DNA of 64,000 bases from Trichodelitschia bisporula. Its lineage: Eukaryota; Ascomycota; Dothideomycetes; Phaeotrichales; Phaeotrichaceae. The stretch lies in contig ML996691.1 of NCBI GenBank assembly GCA_010356995.1, forward strand, positions 720,211 to 784,210, read 5' to 3'. A program made the translations under genes and the position numbers. How positions within the stretch are numbered: position 1 is the stretch's first letter; each line of letters starts with the position of its first letter. Shown here in pieces: positions 23,622-35,900 of this stretch. The notes under the pieces are model-generated. The model saw only the letters and a program-made list of their open reading frames with translations, was not told the origin of the DNA and did no database searches.

Positions 23622-24434
23622 TTACCGCAGCCCCCTACTTCCTCCCTTTGTTGCAAAATGAGTTCGCCTTGGCATCCCGACCTTCTCCCTCAAGATCTCA
23701 GGGTGGAGATGAACGCTGGGCAAGAGACCAATGCCAATGGCCCTGCGCACAGCTTTCGCCATCTTCCGCTGGTTCACAGGCCGCAGCCCCGTGCTCGATG
23801 CTTTCTTTATCCGACCAGTACTCGAAACGAACTGAGACATTAAGTTGATATTCTATTTCGCATCAGTTAGTGAGTCATCGTGCATGTGAGGTGTAGCACT
23901 TGCCTTGTAATGGTTGAGGGGGTTCTGTCCCAGCATATCGAACACATCCGCCTTGGGCGTCTGCTGAGTCTTCTTCCATTTCCTGGCCTCTTTGAAGCCA
24001 ATATCGCGCGGCGCATATACGTCTCCAGCTCGCCAGGGACGGGGCATCTGGGTGCTCAGGTTTTTGCGCAGTTCGGCCGCTTCTAGCTGCTGTAGGGTTG
24101 TCTGCATGCTCTGTTTCGGCCGGCGCCACGAAAACCTTCCGGCTGAATTTCCTAATGCGGTGCGAAGGGAAGGGTCGACTTGCTCTTGCGCAGTCATTAC
24201 GCTAGGAGGTTGTTGGGTCGCTTCGCTGGTGGACTTGAGAAGATCGATGAGGGCCGCCGGGCCGCTACCTTTCCCGCCTGCAGGTGCAGAAGCAAAGGAT
24301 CGGGCGAATTGTGCGAACTTGGAGGGGTCGGATGGCCGGCAATAGCGTAGACACTGCATCGTTGCGGGATGGAGAGGAAGTGTTCGCCATGCTCTCCGCC
24401 AGCGATAGAGTTGGAAGTTCGCGATGCTTGGCAA
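23622..24434 (-). CDS. rsm18: Mitochondrial small-subunit ribosomal protein bS18m (Rsm18)
   Basis: Exons are 24434-23904 and 23852-23622, giving 253 residues. The 51-bp intron has a GC-AG structure: its donor is AAG|gcaagt and its acceptor gcgaaatag. Splicing gives NPLNHYK-NINLMSQFVSSTG. The bS18 core follows: GRIKKASSTGLRPVNQRKMA, then KAVRRAIGIGLLPSVHLHPE. The N-terminal half is basic and includes APRDIGFKEARKWKK, which matches the fungal mitochondrial form. A later start at M26 (about 24359) would give a more typical presequence, so the exact start is uncertain. The protein sits on the platform of the mitoribosomal small subunit. It is divergent from a mitochondrial PPR gene. Confidence 0.9.
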
Positions 24435-24671
24435 GCGGGATGGAGAATCTGGCGTCCGAGCTGCGCATGCACGTCAACTTTCCAACTTCGCTCTATGCTC
24501 GAATGCGCTTGCCACAACATCTTTTGTGCCCACTGGAGCTACAAGCTCGACCACGCTGCGCTTCTTTTCTCTTGCACATGCGTCTGGACGTCTGATGGAC
24601 GGATAATGGCACTGCTCTCGAGCTCTTGTTAGTTTTCGCCCCACCTTCGCAAACCGCCACCAAGCACCAAT
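24435..24671. promoter_or_regulatory. Divergent promoter between bS18m and the PPR gene
   Basis: The 237-bp gap lies between two start codons, and both products are predicted to act in mitochondrial gene expression. Co-regulation is an inference from layout. Confidence 0.45.
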
Positions 24672-27092
24672 ATGCGCTCCGTCCTCACACGCGTCATATT
24701 CCGGCGGATTATACGCAATGAACCGATCCTCCACCGCGACTTTTACCGAGTGTATACTCCTTCATCCCGCAATGGACAACGAATACCTGGCTTTCCGCAG
24801 AGGCGAACTCTGTTCGGGTTTGCCAGACCGCGGACTCGGAGCAGAGGGGCGGAGAAAGACCCGGGCCTCAGTGTAATGATAGATGCCAGCAAACGGCTGC
24901 AGGCGAACATGAGGTTGCAGGAGTCGTCGGAGCTGGTCCGCGCATGGACATCTCTCTTCAATGCGAAGGCCGCGAACGATGAGCCCATCCTGGATGCCCA
25001 AGCTGCCTACGCCCATAAGACATTCAAGCACCTGGGTTCTTTATCGGCCTCGGACCCCAAAGCTTCTATTTCCCTGAAGGACCTCGAGACCTCTCTCAAG
25101 GTCTTGGCCGCCGCTCCGAAGGAGGGAGAGCTCTTGGGATTTGATGAGGGTTATGCCACCTTTGCAACGGATATCTACGACAAGATTGAATCCTTCAAGG
25201 ATGATTTCGTTCCGTCTGGGGAAGAGCCCATTGAGCGTAGAATCGCCGCTGCCCGTTCCCATCTCGTCAAAATTCTTTGCGCATCAGGACGTTCCACCGA
25301 AGCTGTCGCCATACTCACTGCAGAGAGCGGCATCGGCCCGAGCACCGAACAGGACTGGGCGAACGTTATCGTTGGAATAAGGCTGGAGGGGAGCATAAAC
25401 AAGCTCAAGAGGACGATTGGTGTGATCAACAAGCAAGCACCCTCAATATTCCCTAAACTCCAGGGCTTGCTGGCCAGTACTCTCGCTCGCATGGGCCACA
25501 TGGATAAGGCCAAACACTGGTACACGAAAGCAACGGCGTCGGGCAGTTCAGTCTCGGCCGCAGATATCGATTCGATTTTCCAAGCTTGTTTGACGCATAA
25601 AGATCCTGAATGGGGCTGGGCCATCATCCGCGAAGTCACGGAGAACGGACGTTTGAAAGAGGACCGGGATTTGTGGGACAGCTTGTTCGTCTGGTCTGCG
25701 CACAATGGCAAATCTGTCGACGAGGTCGACCGCATGATGGAAGTCATGGGAAGAACCAACAAGACATTTCGGCCCCGCAATCAAACGATCAACAGCCTCA
25801 TCGCTGTAGCTAACGCTCGGAATGATTCTTATCTTGCGGAAAGATTCCTCTCTCTTGGGTTGAAATGGGGAGTGAAGCCGGATGCTCTGACGTATCTCTA
25901 CCAGATTGACTATCGCCTGTCCGTTGGAGACGTTGATGGCGCACAGCAAGCGTATAATCAGCTCCAGGGCCAGGAAGTTGAGAGTGGAGAGGATGTCCCA
26001 CGTATCAACCGTTTGCTCCAAGCTGTGTGCGCCACCCCAAAACCCAGTTTCGAGAGAGTCATGAAGATTGTGGACGACTTATCTGAACGCCATGCTCGGT
26101 TTGAGCCGGATACCGTGTCAGCGCTCAGCGTCCTCCACCTTAAGCGAGACGAATACCATGACGTGGTGGACTTGCTTCAGACGCACGTCGGCAACTATTC
26201 CTGGGAAGAGCGTGCCAAAGTGCGAGATGTGTTTGTCAACTTCTGTCTGGACCGTCGCAACCCGATCGCACGCGTCTGGGACACATACATGATTTTCCAT
26301 CAGATATTCGATGAGACAGATCGCAAAGTTCGGACCCGTATTATGAACGAGTTTTTCACGCGCAGAAGGGCCGATATGGCGGTTCATGTCTTCAACCACA
26401 TGCGGCAGCATATACGCCCTGACACAGTCGCTACTCTCGATACCTATGTCACCGCTCTGGTCGGCATTGGCCGGCTAGGTGATGCCGAGAGTTTAGACCT
26501 TATTCACAACCAGCTCAAGCTGGATCTCCACGTCGACCCCAACACCAGGCTCTACAACGCCCTGATGATCGGTTACACGGGATGCAATGATGCCTCGCGT
26601 GCAATGGAGTTTTGGGATGACATTGCCGGCTCGCAAGAAGGACCGACGACCAACAGCATTTTGGTCATGTTCCGAGCGTGCGAAATGGCTTCGTTCGGCG
26701 AGGTCAAGGCCCAGGCCATCTGGAGGCAGCTGAATGAGCTTGATGCCGAGATCACCAAGGAGATGGCTACGGAGTACATCGGTGCTTTGGCCGGGAACCT
26801 GATGCTGGATGAAGCCTACAACATGGTGCAGAACAAGCTGGAGCAAGAATATGGCTTCAAGCCGGACGTCAAGATGTTCGTTCTATCCCGTTTTGTGTTG
26901 TCGTGTTTACTAATGGATTCCAGATTGGGCACACTGTTCAACGCTACGAGGAGCCGTAGTCGGCAACCGGGTGTAGGCACTTGGATTCAAAGCAACTTCC
27001 CGGAGATCTGGAAGGAGCTGGAGGCACTGGGATCGAAGAAAAACCTCAACGATACGCGCAACTTCCGCATTGACCGCACCCTGGAACCCTGA
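24672..27092 (+). CDS. Mitochondrial pentatricopeptide-repeat (PPR) protein
   Basis: The reading frame is open over 806 codons. A likely 48-bp intron at 26876-26923 would give 790 residues. The N-terminus is rich in R and lacks acids up to about residue 60 (mitochondrial presequence, with RRTLFGFARPRTRSRG). From about residue 170 on, degenerate helical pairs of 33-36 residues occur. The best PPR units carry signatures such as LYNALMIGYTGCNDASRAME, VNFCLDRRNP and ATLDTYVTALVGIGRLGDAE. The C-terminus (SNFPEIWKELEALG) matches the ends of fungal mitochondrial PPR proteins that bind and stabilise or translate organelle mRNAs (Cya5/Pet309-like group). The exact RNA target cannot be told. The proposed intron has the tttactaat branch site and attccag end but a poor donor (gttcgt), and it is in frame. 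Confidence 0.85.
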   Translation: MRSVLTRVIFRRIIRNEPILHRDFYRVYTPSSRNGQRIPGFPQRRTLFGFARPRTRSRGAEKDPGLSVMIDASKRLQANMRLQESSELVRAWTSLFNAKAANDEPILDAQAAYAHKTFKHLGSLSASDPKASISLKDLETSLKVLAAAPKEGELLGFDEGYATFATDIYDKIESFKDDFVPSGEEPIERRIAAARSHLVKILCASGRSTEAVAILTAESGIGPSTEQDWANVIVGIRLEGSINKLKRTIGVINKQAPSIFPKLQGLLASTLARMGHMDKAKHWYTKATASGSSVSAADIDSIFQACLTHKDPEWGWAIIREVTENGRLKEDRDLWDSLFVWSAHNGKSVDEVDRMMEVMGRTNKTFRPRNQTINSLIAVANARNDSYLAERFLSLGLKWGVKPDALTYLYQIDYRLSVGDVDGAQQAYNQLQGQEVESGEDVPRINRLLQAVCATPKPSFERVMKIVDDLSERHARFEPDTVSALSVLHLKRDEYHDVVDLLQTHVGNYSWEERAKVRDVFVNFCLDRRNPIARVWDTYMIFHQIFDETDRKVRTRIMNEFFTRRRADMAVHVFNHMRQHIRPDTVATLDTYVTALVGIGRLGDAESLDLIHNQLKLDLHVDPNTRLYNALMIGYTGCNDASRAMEFWDDIAGSQEGPTTNSILVMFRACEMASFGEVKAQAIWRQLNELDAEITKEMATEYIGALAGNLMLDEAYNMVQNKLEQEYGFKPDVKMFVLSRFVLSCLLMDSRLGTLFNATRSRSRQPGVGTWIQSNFPEIWKELEALGSKKNLNDTRNFRIDRTLEP

Positions 27093-27351
27093 TTAGTAGA
27101 TAGCGTTAATGCAAAAACCATTGGACAGACTCCTTGCTGGGAGTGGCACTGCCTGAAGATGAAGAGGCATGATCCCTTTCACCATCGGATGCATGCAAGT
27201 GCCGCTTTCACACTCCTGAAGTTGTTGGGGGTTCATTCTATTAGACTACAATATACACATATCCAGAGTTTACAAACACCTGCCCATCAAACTCGAAAGA
27301 CTGGATGGCCCTCTAACCATGCAAATGCCTTTTTCATAGACGCCCAAACAG

Positions 27352-30300
27352 CTAGTCTTCAAAGAACTCGCCACCATGCACCGGGTCCACCGGCATGAGG
27401 ACGTCAAACGCGCCCGTACCCATACCGCCCAACTTGCCCACCACGATCCGCGCACTAGGGTTCTTCAAGCTCTCTTGCTCATCCTCCAGCACCGCGTCAC
27501 GCAGAAAGCCTACCGTCGTCTCGAAGCTCATCTTCATGAACGGGCTAACCGAACTCTTCATGCCCATGCGATTGAAGGCCTTGAATCCGCCGCCGCGGGT
27601 CATGACGTCAGCGATCAGGTTGAGATGGCGATTGTCGACGCTGATGGAATGGCCCTTGAAAACGGCGTCGACTTCGCGCACGATGGTCGCACGACACGCC
27701 TCCACGCCGTACAGCCGCAACATGGCGACAATGTCATTGGTAAACACGCGGTTCGGGTCGATCATGTCTTGGAACTCGCGGATGGCAACCATGTTTACGC
27801 CCTCGGTGATGATGGCCGGCTCCGTGCGCCCATTGCCCTCGGGGTCGGTGTACGTGTTGTCCTTGTCCAGGAAGCAGGACTTGATGTTTTCGACGGCCTG
27901 GATGACGGCATCGTGGCATGCCTTAACGACCATATTCAGCATCAACAGCTTAGCTGATGAAGCCGAATACTCGAGAGTGAAGTTGCACCATCCGCCCTTG
28001 GAGTCGAAGCTGAAGGACGCTAGCTCTGAGTTGCCCTTCAGCGACATGATGCGCGACTCGATCTCGCGGAGCGTTTGCTTGGCAATGTGTTGGGCGCGCG
28101 CCTTGTTCCCCTCCTCATCGGTCTGCTCGTTGTCGGGGTCGGTGTTGCCCATCGGACCGTCATCGTCCATCTCGACATCGGGACTCGCCTCGCGCCGGCC
28201 CTGCGCAATGATCCGCTCATCTTCTTCATCCGGTGCCTCATAGCCTGCACCCTCTGAACGATTTGCACGCTGCTTGGCACTGGTGGCATCACCGTCACCA
28301 CCTTCATCATCGGAGTCACCGCCGGCAGGCAAGCTCTCGGCAGCAGCTTCTTCTATACGGCCCGACGACTCACCGACCTCGGGCATGGCGTCCGTCTTCT
28401 TGAGTAGCTTGGTGTCGCCCTTCTTCTTTAGCTCTGCGCGAATCATGGCCTGGAGCTTAGGCAGCATCTTACGGCCGACCGCCTCGAGGACGTCGTTGGG
28501 ACTGATAGCGTATTCCTCACAATATTCTTTGGCAGGGAAGAACTCGAGGCGCACATCATAGACCTTCGCTTGGTTGTACAACTTGCCGCGGCAAAGAGTT
28601 TCGTTAACAGTGACTCTGTCAACGACTTCCGCGAGGGACAGCCGACTGATGGCCTTGGCGAATTGCTCTGCTTGCTCGATCGAATTGTGGGAGTGGGGAT
28701 AGATAGTCATCATCGGTGTGGAGATGTTGGCACTGGCAGTCATGGTAATCTCGCGGAGACGTGGGATACCAAGAGTGACGTTTTTGGCGGAGTGACCAGC
28801 CAAATGGAAGGTATTTAGCGTCATTTGGGTTGAGGGCTCACCGACAGACTGGCCTGCGACGACGCCGACTGCTTCTCCGGATTCAACGATGGACTTGAGG
28901 TACTTGACTTCAAGAAGCGCCTCAAAGTTCTTCTTCTTCGTCACACCCTTGATACCTTTCTTCTTGTCCGCAATGGTCTTGTCCGGGTTCGTGTCCAAGT
29001 ACTGCGAGGTGTTAGTGAGTTCTGGAGAGGAAACAGCGTATCTACCTTTTTCATCTTGGCATAGAACTTCTCCGATATACTTCCCGCATACCGGTTCGGA
29101 GTGTACTGTGCCTGAACCGGGTCCATTACACCCAAGTCTCCCGTTTTCCGGTAGGCCTTGATGGCCTTCTTGTTGTGCTCGACGGCCTCGGGGCATTGGA
29201 TCCTGGGATATTGATCTTGGACCTTGAGGGACTGGTGGAAGGAGCCAAAGTTTTCGGCGAGGAACGTGAAATCTGTAAGGTATTTCGCCTTGGGGATTTC
29301 CAGCCCATCTTCGCCGTAGAGAAACTGCACCACGGTTCCATCGGAATCGCGTACGGAGGAGTCGTACTCAACCTTAAGCCCTTCCATCCCCTTGATCAAA
29401 CAGCGCTGCAGGTAACCGGAGCGGGAGGTCTTGACGGCTGTATCAATCAAACCTTCACGGCCACCCATAGCGTGGAAGAAATACTCCTGCGGTCGTACTC
29501 CAGTCAAGAAGCGGTCGCGAACGTAACCACCTGCACGGAGGCTCGGGTCGAAGGGCCGGAAGGAGGGGAGCGTTTTACCGCTAACCATCGTCGGCACTCT
29601 GCGTCCTTCCAAAACCTGTTGACCGAGATTGCAAGAGATAAGATTGGCATTGACCTGCGAACCCTTCGCACCAGAGCATGTCATGGTTTGCATCTGGTTC
29701 TTCGGAAAAGGTTTGACGAGACCGACAGGCAGGCAGACTTTCGTGACGTCGGAGGACAGCGCAGAGCCGCGCTTCTTGGAAAGTTCATCAAGGCCCTTTT
29801 GCTTATCGTCATCTCGCATCACCTCCTCAAGTCGTCTCCGTAGCTCTGGATCATCACTTCGAATCTTTTCGGAATCCAGCGACACGTAGCTGGCGGCAAC
29901 TTCGAAGCCGACAGTCTCCGCTTGCAAAAGCCTCTCCAACCGCGCTTTTTCGCTTTCCTCGGTCAAGATGAGGTCTTCCACCCCGCAAGAGAATGCTCGG
30001 ATATGGAGCATTTTCGTCAGCAGTCGTCCCATGATGCTCAGAAGTTTGCCAGCAATAGTATGACCGTAAGCCTCATATACTGCGTTGACAAAGCCGCCGC
30101 CTGCAGGTCCAATCTGACTCTTGTCGATGATACCGCACAGCAACTCTCCATCCTGGAAAATTACTTGGCCTTCTTCGGATTTGTCGCCCCACAGCTGAGC
30201 GGGCGTCTGAGACTTGCCCTTCAGCGTCAATCCAACATGTGTCCTGGGCGTGATGTTCTTCATGACGGTGGTAATAAGTTGCTTTCCCGTCCACAAGGGT

Positions 30301-32573
30301 TGAGGCTTGATGATTGCTGGCGGGACGGTCAGCAGGGTACCGCTCGTCGTGTGGTTGCTCTCCGGCCTCATCGCGGAGTACACAATCTGTTGGTACTCAG
30401 CTCGCGTGAAGAAGATGTCCTTGTTCGTAAGCTGGACGCACACCGAAATATGATCCTGAATGAGACCACGTAACGGCTTTCCGGCAGTACCAGATAGGTA
30501 CTGATTGTCGGTGTCAGCAATCGTCATCGCTTCCGCTCGTGCAATCTCGTTTTGAGGAAAGTGCATATTCATTTCATCACCGTCGAAATCGGCGTTGTAG
30601 GTGTTGCAGTTGGCATAGTGCATACGAATTGTCTTCTCCCCAGGCAGGACCCTTGCGCGATGCGCCATCATGGAAGGCTTGTGCAGGGTCGGCTGACGGT
30701 TCATGATCACAATGTCACCATTGTTAAGATGTCGGTGAACTTTCTTGTTTTTGGAGCCGTTCATCTTGGTGCTGGACACGGCCAAGAGCTGATTTGCAAG
30801 TGATGCCCGCTCCTCGAGAGTCTTCCTGCCGAGCGCCACGATCTGGCCGTTCTCGTTCTCAATGGCGACGGCCCCGGGCCAAACATCCGGCCCATTGATG
30901 ACTGCCTCCTTCAACTCGTAGAAGTTGTGGCTGGTGACCGGCTCCGGATAGGTGAGTTTCTTCGCAAAGACAGGAGGGACGCCAATCTCGTTGGTCTCGA
31001 TGTTGGGGTCGGGAGAGATGACGGAACGGGCAGCAAAGTTGACACGCTTTCCCATCATGTTCTTCCGGAAAAGGCCTTCTTTCTTCTCGAGAATCTGCTT
31101 GATGCCGTCCTCATTTCTTTTTCCCGCGGCACCCTGAATCGGATTCCGATCCCGATCAATCAGAGAGTTCACAGCATCCTGAAGTTGAATAAAGGAAAGC
31201 TGTAGATCATCCCAGCCTCGTAGTCGCCGCCTCTCCTCGGTACCAGCAACACCCCGCATCTCTTGATTTATCAACCCAATTGTCTCACATATGGTGAGAA
31301 TTTGCCTGTATAAGTTGTTTTGCGGTGATTCGGCAATCTGCGCATTACCGGTCTTCGCTTCCGGGCGGTATTTGGAAGGAGGGACGAGAAGCGCATCGAT
31401 GAAGAACATGTCGGCCATTGAGCTCCCCTTGTTTGGCTTCGATCTCGGGCTGTAAACGAGGGGAAGGATTTCCGGTTCGTGCTCGAAGAGGAGAACTAAG
31501 GCAGCGTGGACTTCGTTCGCGCTGACGTACTCCTGTTTGTATTCAGTCGACTTTTGCGCAACGGCCCCCTCAATTTCAATGACGTCGCGAGTGCCACTCA
31601 TTTCCACGTCACGCGTAGGCTCGTCAATTTCCATCTCTTCTGCGCTCGAGATATCGAGATCTGCAACAGCTTCATCGACAACACCGCTGTTCCGAGGGGG
31701 TTTCTCCTTCTGTTGCGCCTTCCGTCGCTCACTCAATATCACCAGCGGATTCTTCATGACGAGATCACGCTGGTAATTATGGCTGTCCTGCTTCGCGCTG
31801 ACGGTCCTGCGGAAGATCTTGACATAGCGATCCTTCCTGTAACTGGGGCTGATGCCCTGGCAGTTGCGGCACGTCTGTCCCTTTGTCAGATTTGCGAGAA
31901 ATTCCTTGATGATTTCACGCCGTGCTTCGAGAAGGGCTTCGTTGTTTTCCGGTGACCGTTTCGGGGCCCGTCTGATGGCATTTTCTGTAAACTGTTTCTG
32001 CTGCTGAATCGTGCTGTTGACCTCATCGCCTTCGTCTGCAGAGAGCCATTCGCCTTCCTGCTCATCCTCTCCCAGCTCGGTACCTTTCTTAGGGTCCTTG
32101 GCGACGATATCTTCCACTGCGCTCGCCTCTTCCAAGAGTCCGTGGTGTACCAGACGGAGTTTGCAGGCGTAAAGATGGACGTCCGTACGGGACATTTTGA
32201 AGCGATGGCAGAACACACACTTCCCGCGGAGAAGGCGCAAAGCCTGGTCCATGAACGAAGGGTGATATACGCGCGTAGGAAGCTCGATGTGCCCGCAGTG
32301 ACCTGGACAGCCACCGAACTCTCCGAGTTGACATGTTGCGCATCTGTGAAGCGTTTAGCGAGCGTCTAACTTCCCTTAAAACCAAGCCTACCTGTTGTCC
32401 AGAAAGGCTCCTAGAGTAGGATCATATAGTCCACCGGGTGTGGGGTGTAAAAGGGTATCAAAGGTAGTCGGGTTCGTGAGGCGCTTGACGGAGAGTGCTT
32501 TGATCTCGTCGGAGAGGAGAAAGGCGAATTCCACACCCGCAATAGCGTCGGAAACTGGAGATGCGGTATTCAT
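27352..32573 (-). CDS. rpa190: Largest subunit of RNA polymerase I (RPA190)
   Basis: Exons are 32573-32392, 32343-29046 and 29001-27352, giving 1709 residues, normal for this subunit. The introns are 48 and 44 bp. The N-terminus [19 protein letters not shown] is typical. The clamp zinc site C62[17 protein letters not shown] is formed just after intron 1. The absolutely conserved metal-binding loop [17 protein letters not shown] lies near residue 645 (DNA about 30555-30600). Trigger-loop and bridge-helix blocks follow ([20 protein letters not shown]). An acidic insertion of about 75 residues rich in D, E and G interrupts the jaw region, as is known for Pol I. The subunit forms the active centre that transcribes the 35S rDNA. 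It converges with the PPR gene (259-bp gap) and lies downstream of ltn1 on the same strand. Confidence 0.96.
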
Positions 32574-32933
32574 GACGATGTACGCGTCATGGACATGCCA
32601 GAAATGAGAGGTTAGGCAACGAAGTAAGATTCGTGCTTGAGATGCTTGCTACACCGGCCGCGCGACCTGGAAATTTGCGGGAACGCCAAGATTTCAAAAA
32701 GTTTTGCCGCTTTGATGCTCTTACCGCTTTTAAAACGCCACAGGGTCAGCCTCGAGGCGCAGGGGGGCCTGTGAAAGGCTGAGCTCCATTATCATTCGCT
32801 CATTTGCATTCAGCGCTGATATTTCACCAGGACTATTTCGTCTAAGCGGGCTTCTATAGTACACAGCAAAAATCTGATCGCTTGCTCGCTCCTATGCGTA
32901 TCGATCCAAAATCCACTCCTCTCACTCCTTCCT
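32574..32933 (-). promoter_or_regulatory. Spacer between ltn1 and rpa190 (rpa190 promoter)
   Basis: These 360 bp lie between the ltn1 stop and the rpa190 start on the minus strand. No gene is present. It must contain the ltn1 3' end and the rpa190 promoter. Confidence 0.4.
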
Positions 32934-35900
32934 CTATGAGCCTCGTCCATCGAAGTTGAAGTTAGTCCGGCAAAGCGGGCAAGTCGTGTTGTTGCTCGAC
33001 TTGAACCACTTGTACAAGCAGTTGGCATGGAAGGTGTTCTTGCACGTCCTGCACTTCTTGTTCGGCACCCGTCCATCCTCTCCGACGACGCTGTAACAGA
33101 TAGCGCAATCTTCCTGCCCCTTCAGCGCGCCATACATGTTCCGACGCCATGACAACAGGCCGTCTACGATACTGTTGTTGCTGGTAGCAATGACGCCTTG
33201 TGTAATCCGCAGCCAGGAGGTCCACTGCTTTGCTTCCACCGCAACCCGACTCTGGCTCGAGCCCACTGTCGCTTGTTGCAGAGGGAAACTAGGCGGAAAA
33301 CTGATGCTGATCGTAGCCGACTGATCCTCATCAACCTTGTAGGAAGCCACGACTTCCGAGGCCCGAGGATTGACGCGAACCGAAAGCTGCGGTATCTCCT
33401 CGTCGGGTTGTGATTGTTTGGCCCATTCCTCAACGGTGATGAGCGCAGTCGATATCACATGGGCCGATATGAACTTTTCTGTCCACGCTTCAACGGCCAG
33501 GACCCTGGTGCGCGACGTGCATTCGATCCACCACGTTTTTGTTTGCGTGGAGAGGTGAACAAGACAGAGATAGTAGAGATGCGTAAGGTACTTTTGAGTG
33601 TACTTTAAGGGAGAGTCTTCGGAGAAGTTCGGAGGTGATGTAACTGGGAATTTAAAAGCGTCCACGGGCTTTCCTTTATCGTGACCGAGGAAGTCAAAAA
33701 TAAAGTCCAGAAAGCCGTTGAGATAACCCCCTTCCTTGAGCTGCTCGTTATAGTCACTTCGGACTTTATGCGACTATATAGAGTAAGCAAATACGTGTTA
33801 GTCGCCAGCACACCGAAAACTTACTGCGTAACGGAAATGGTCCAACACCAGGCGCCAACTGTGAAGATAGCCCTGGAGAGGCAAGGGCATCGTCCGATCG
33901 AAGACAGCCGGATCAAACGTATTCGCAGTCGGATTTTCAAGGATCAACGATAGTAGTTCGTCAGGGAGCCGAGCAGAAGATTTGTTCAAAAGGGCATCAA
34001 TGGATATGTCCTCTTGCTTCCGCTGCACCTCCACCTCAAGGAGCGCAAGAGCTTCATCTTGGATAGACCTAGAGTCCGTATATAGAAGCGGGTATAAGGT
34101 CTTCACGTCCGGAATTGGGGAATTCGGATGTTTGTTCAGCTGCCTGCAAATGAGCTCGTTGACGATTTGCAGCGGTTGGTGGTGATCATCAGGAAGGTTG
34201 CGGGGGAGGGCGAAGAGGTTCAAGAGTCCCCCCCATGGTGATTCCTCCGAATTCTTCCATGCCTGGTCCAAAAGCTCTCGCAAATCCTCTGAAGCTTCAT
34301 CTTTAGCCAGCAGTTCCAGTGCTTGGAATAGCTTCAAAGAGGCGTAAACCGGAGGCAGCAGACTATTTGGAGGGCTTTCATCCAAGGTCTTTAGTCCCTT
34401 CCAGAAATCCGTTATCGCAGACAGTGCTTGTGACCAGAAGCTTTCTGGAACTTCATCCGCTTCGGGCAGGAGGTAGTACAGAATCCGAAAGATTTCGGCC
34501 CGGAGGGCAGAACTCAGAGAATTTTCATCCAGCCAGCCCACAGCTCGCATAACCAGACGTACCCGTCGCTGAGGTAGGATCTTAGCCGCCAGCACGTTTT
34601 CATCGCCTGGGTACCGCAGCATGACGTTGAGTAAAATCAACTTTTGAAGGCCTTCAGCTTGCTTGTCAGCAATTCTCAGATCTGCCAGGTCTGCAATCAT
34701 CTCGTTACAGAATCGCAGGCTGATGGGGTCAACAGCGAGATCTGGCTTATGGCTAGCCAAAAACGCAGCAGACTGGAGATGGTTTTTACTCGCCCGGAGA
34801 GATCTCAACCTCGCCTCAAGGTCTCCGCTGTCCCATGTGTCATGCTCGACAAGTTCAGTGACAGCCTCACAGTATGCTTTCGCATTGTAGTATGATTCCG
34901 GCGAGGTTCCGTTCGATCCATCAAGGAACGAGTCAATTGCCGACCGGACAAACTCATACTCAGCGACCTCATTTCCCTGGTAATTCTGAAGCCATGAATT
35001 TAGCAGTTTTTGCGCTTCTGCAACAAATTCCGCCATCTCGTTTTCAATGTCCAGAGTGTAGATGGACCAGAGATTGTTTGAGCCCGCGACGCTAAGGTTG
35101 TCATTGGCAAGCTGAACGGTAATGGAAAGGAGCCTGAAGAGTTCGCCCTGGCTCGAAGAATCCAGATGGACGATAGCGTCGTCCTTCTGTAGAAGCTTTG
35201 CGGTGTAAAATGCCATCCTCAGGGGAACTGAGAAACCAGAAGCATCGGATGGGGCAGTATTTTCCAGCAAGCGGGCGCCATCCGAGGTCTCAGGCTGTAC
35301 GAGGAATACCGCACCGCCCATTGGGTGCGTGATGGCAAAGGCTCGAGTCGGCACAGTTGTAAAGAATGGTCGGAGTCCATTACTCCAATCCGCCGTCTCC
35401 GGCAAGACATCTGAAAGCGAAGCGACCTTTGCATCCACCAAGCCGAATGCCTGATCAATAAGCGTCTCCACCAAAATTGATTCCTTCGTGGCCGTTTTGA
35501 GACTGTTCCTGATCACGTCAGTCATGTGGTGCCCGCCTTCCGCGCTCCCGTGTGAACGTGAAAGTGAGTGGAGAATGGAATTGAAATCCGCTGCAGAATG
35601 CGCAATCGCATCGTCGGCCGACTCAGTCAAAACAAGGATTTTGTGTGCAATGGTCTTCCCTGCCTCCGTAGGGATGAAACTCTGGAGTAAAGTCGGGTTG
35701 GCCCGAGAAATTGACTTGAGAGCTTCGAGGGATTGCGAAGTTCTCCGAGGGTCAGATATTGAGAGAGCTTCGGTGAGCGCAGATAGCGCTTCGATGCCAA
35801 CAACTTCGGATGCCGTGCTGGACTTGTTCAACAGGGTGGTGATGAGAGTCCAGTCCCCAGTAGAGTTCAAAGTGTGATGAGTCTGATGCAGGACATATGC

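Noticed and set aside
27395-28243. 282-codon plus-strand open frame inside rpa190
   Set aside because: It is antisense to the conserved jaw region and acidic insert of RPA190. The Ser-rich product is the mirror of codon bias on the real strand.
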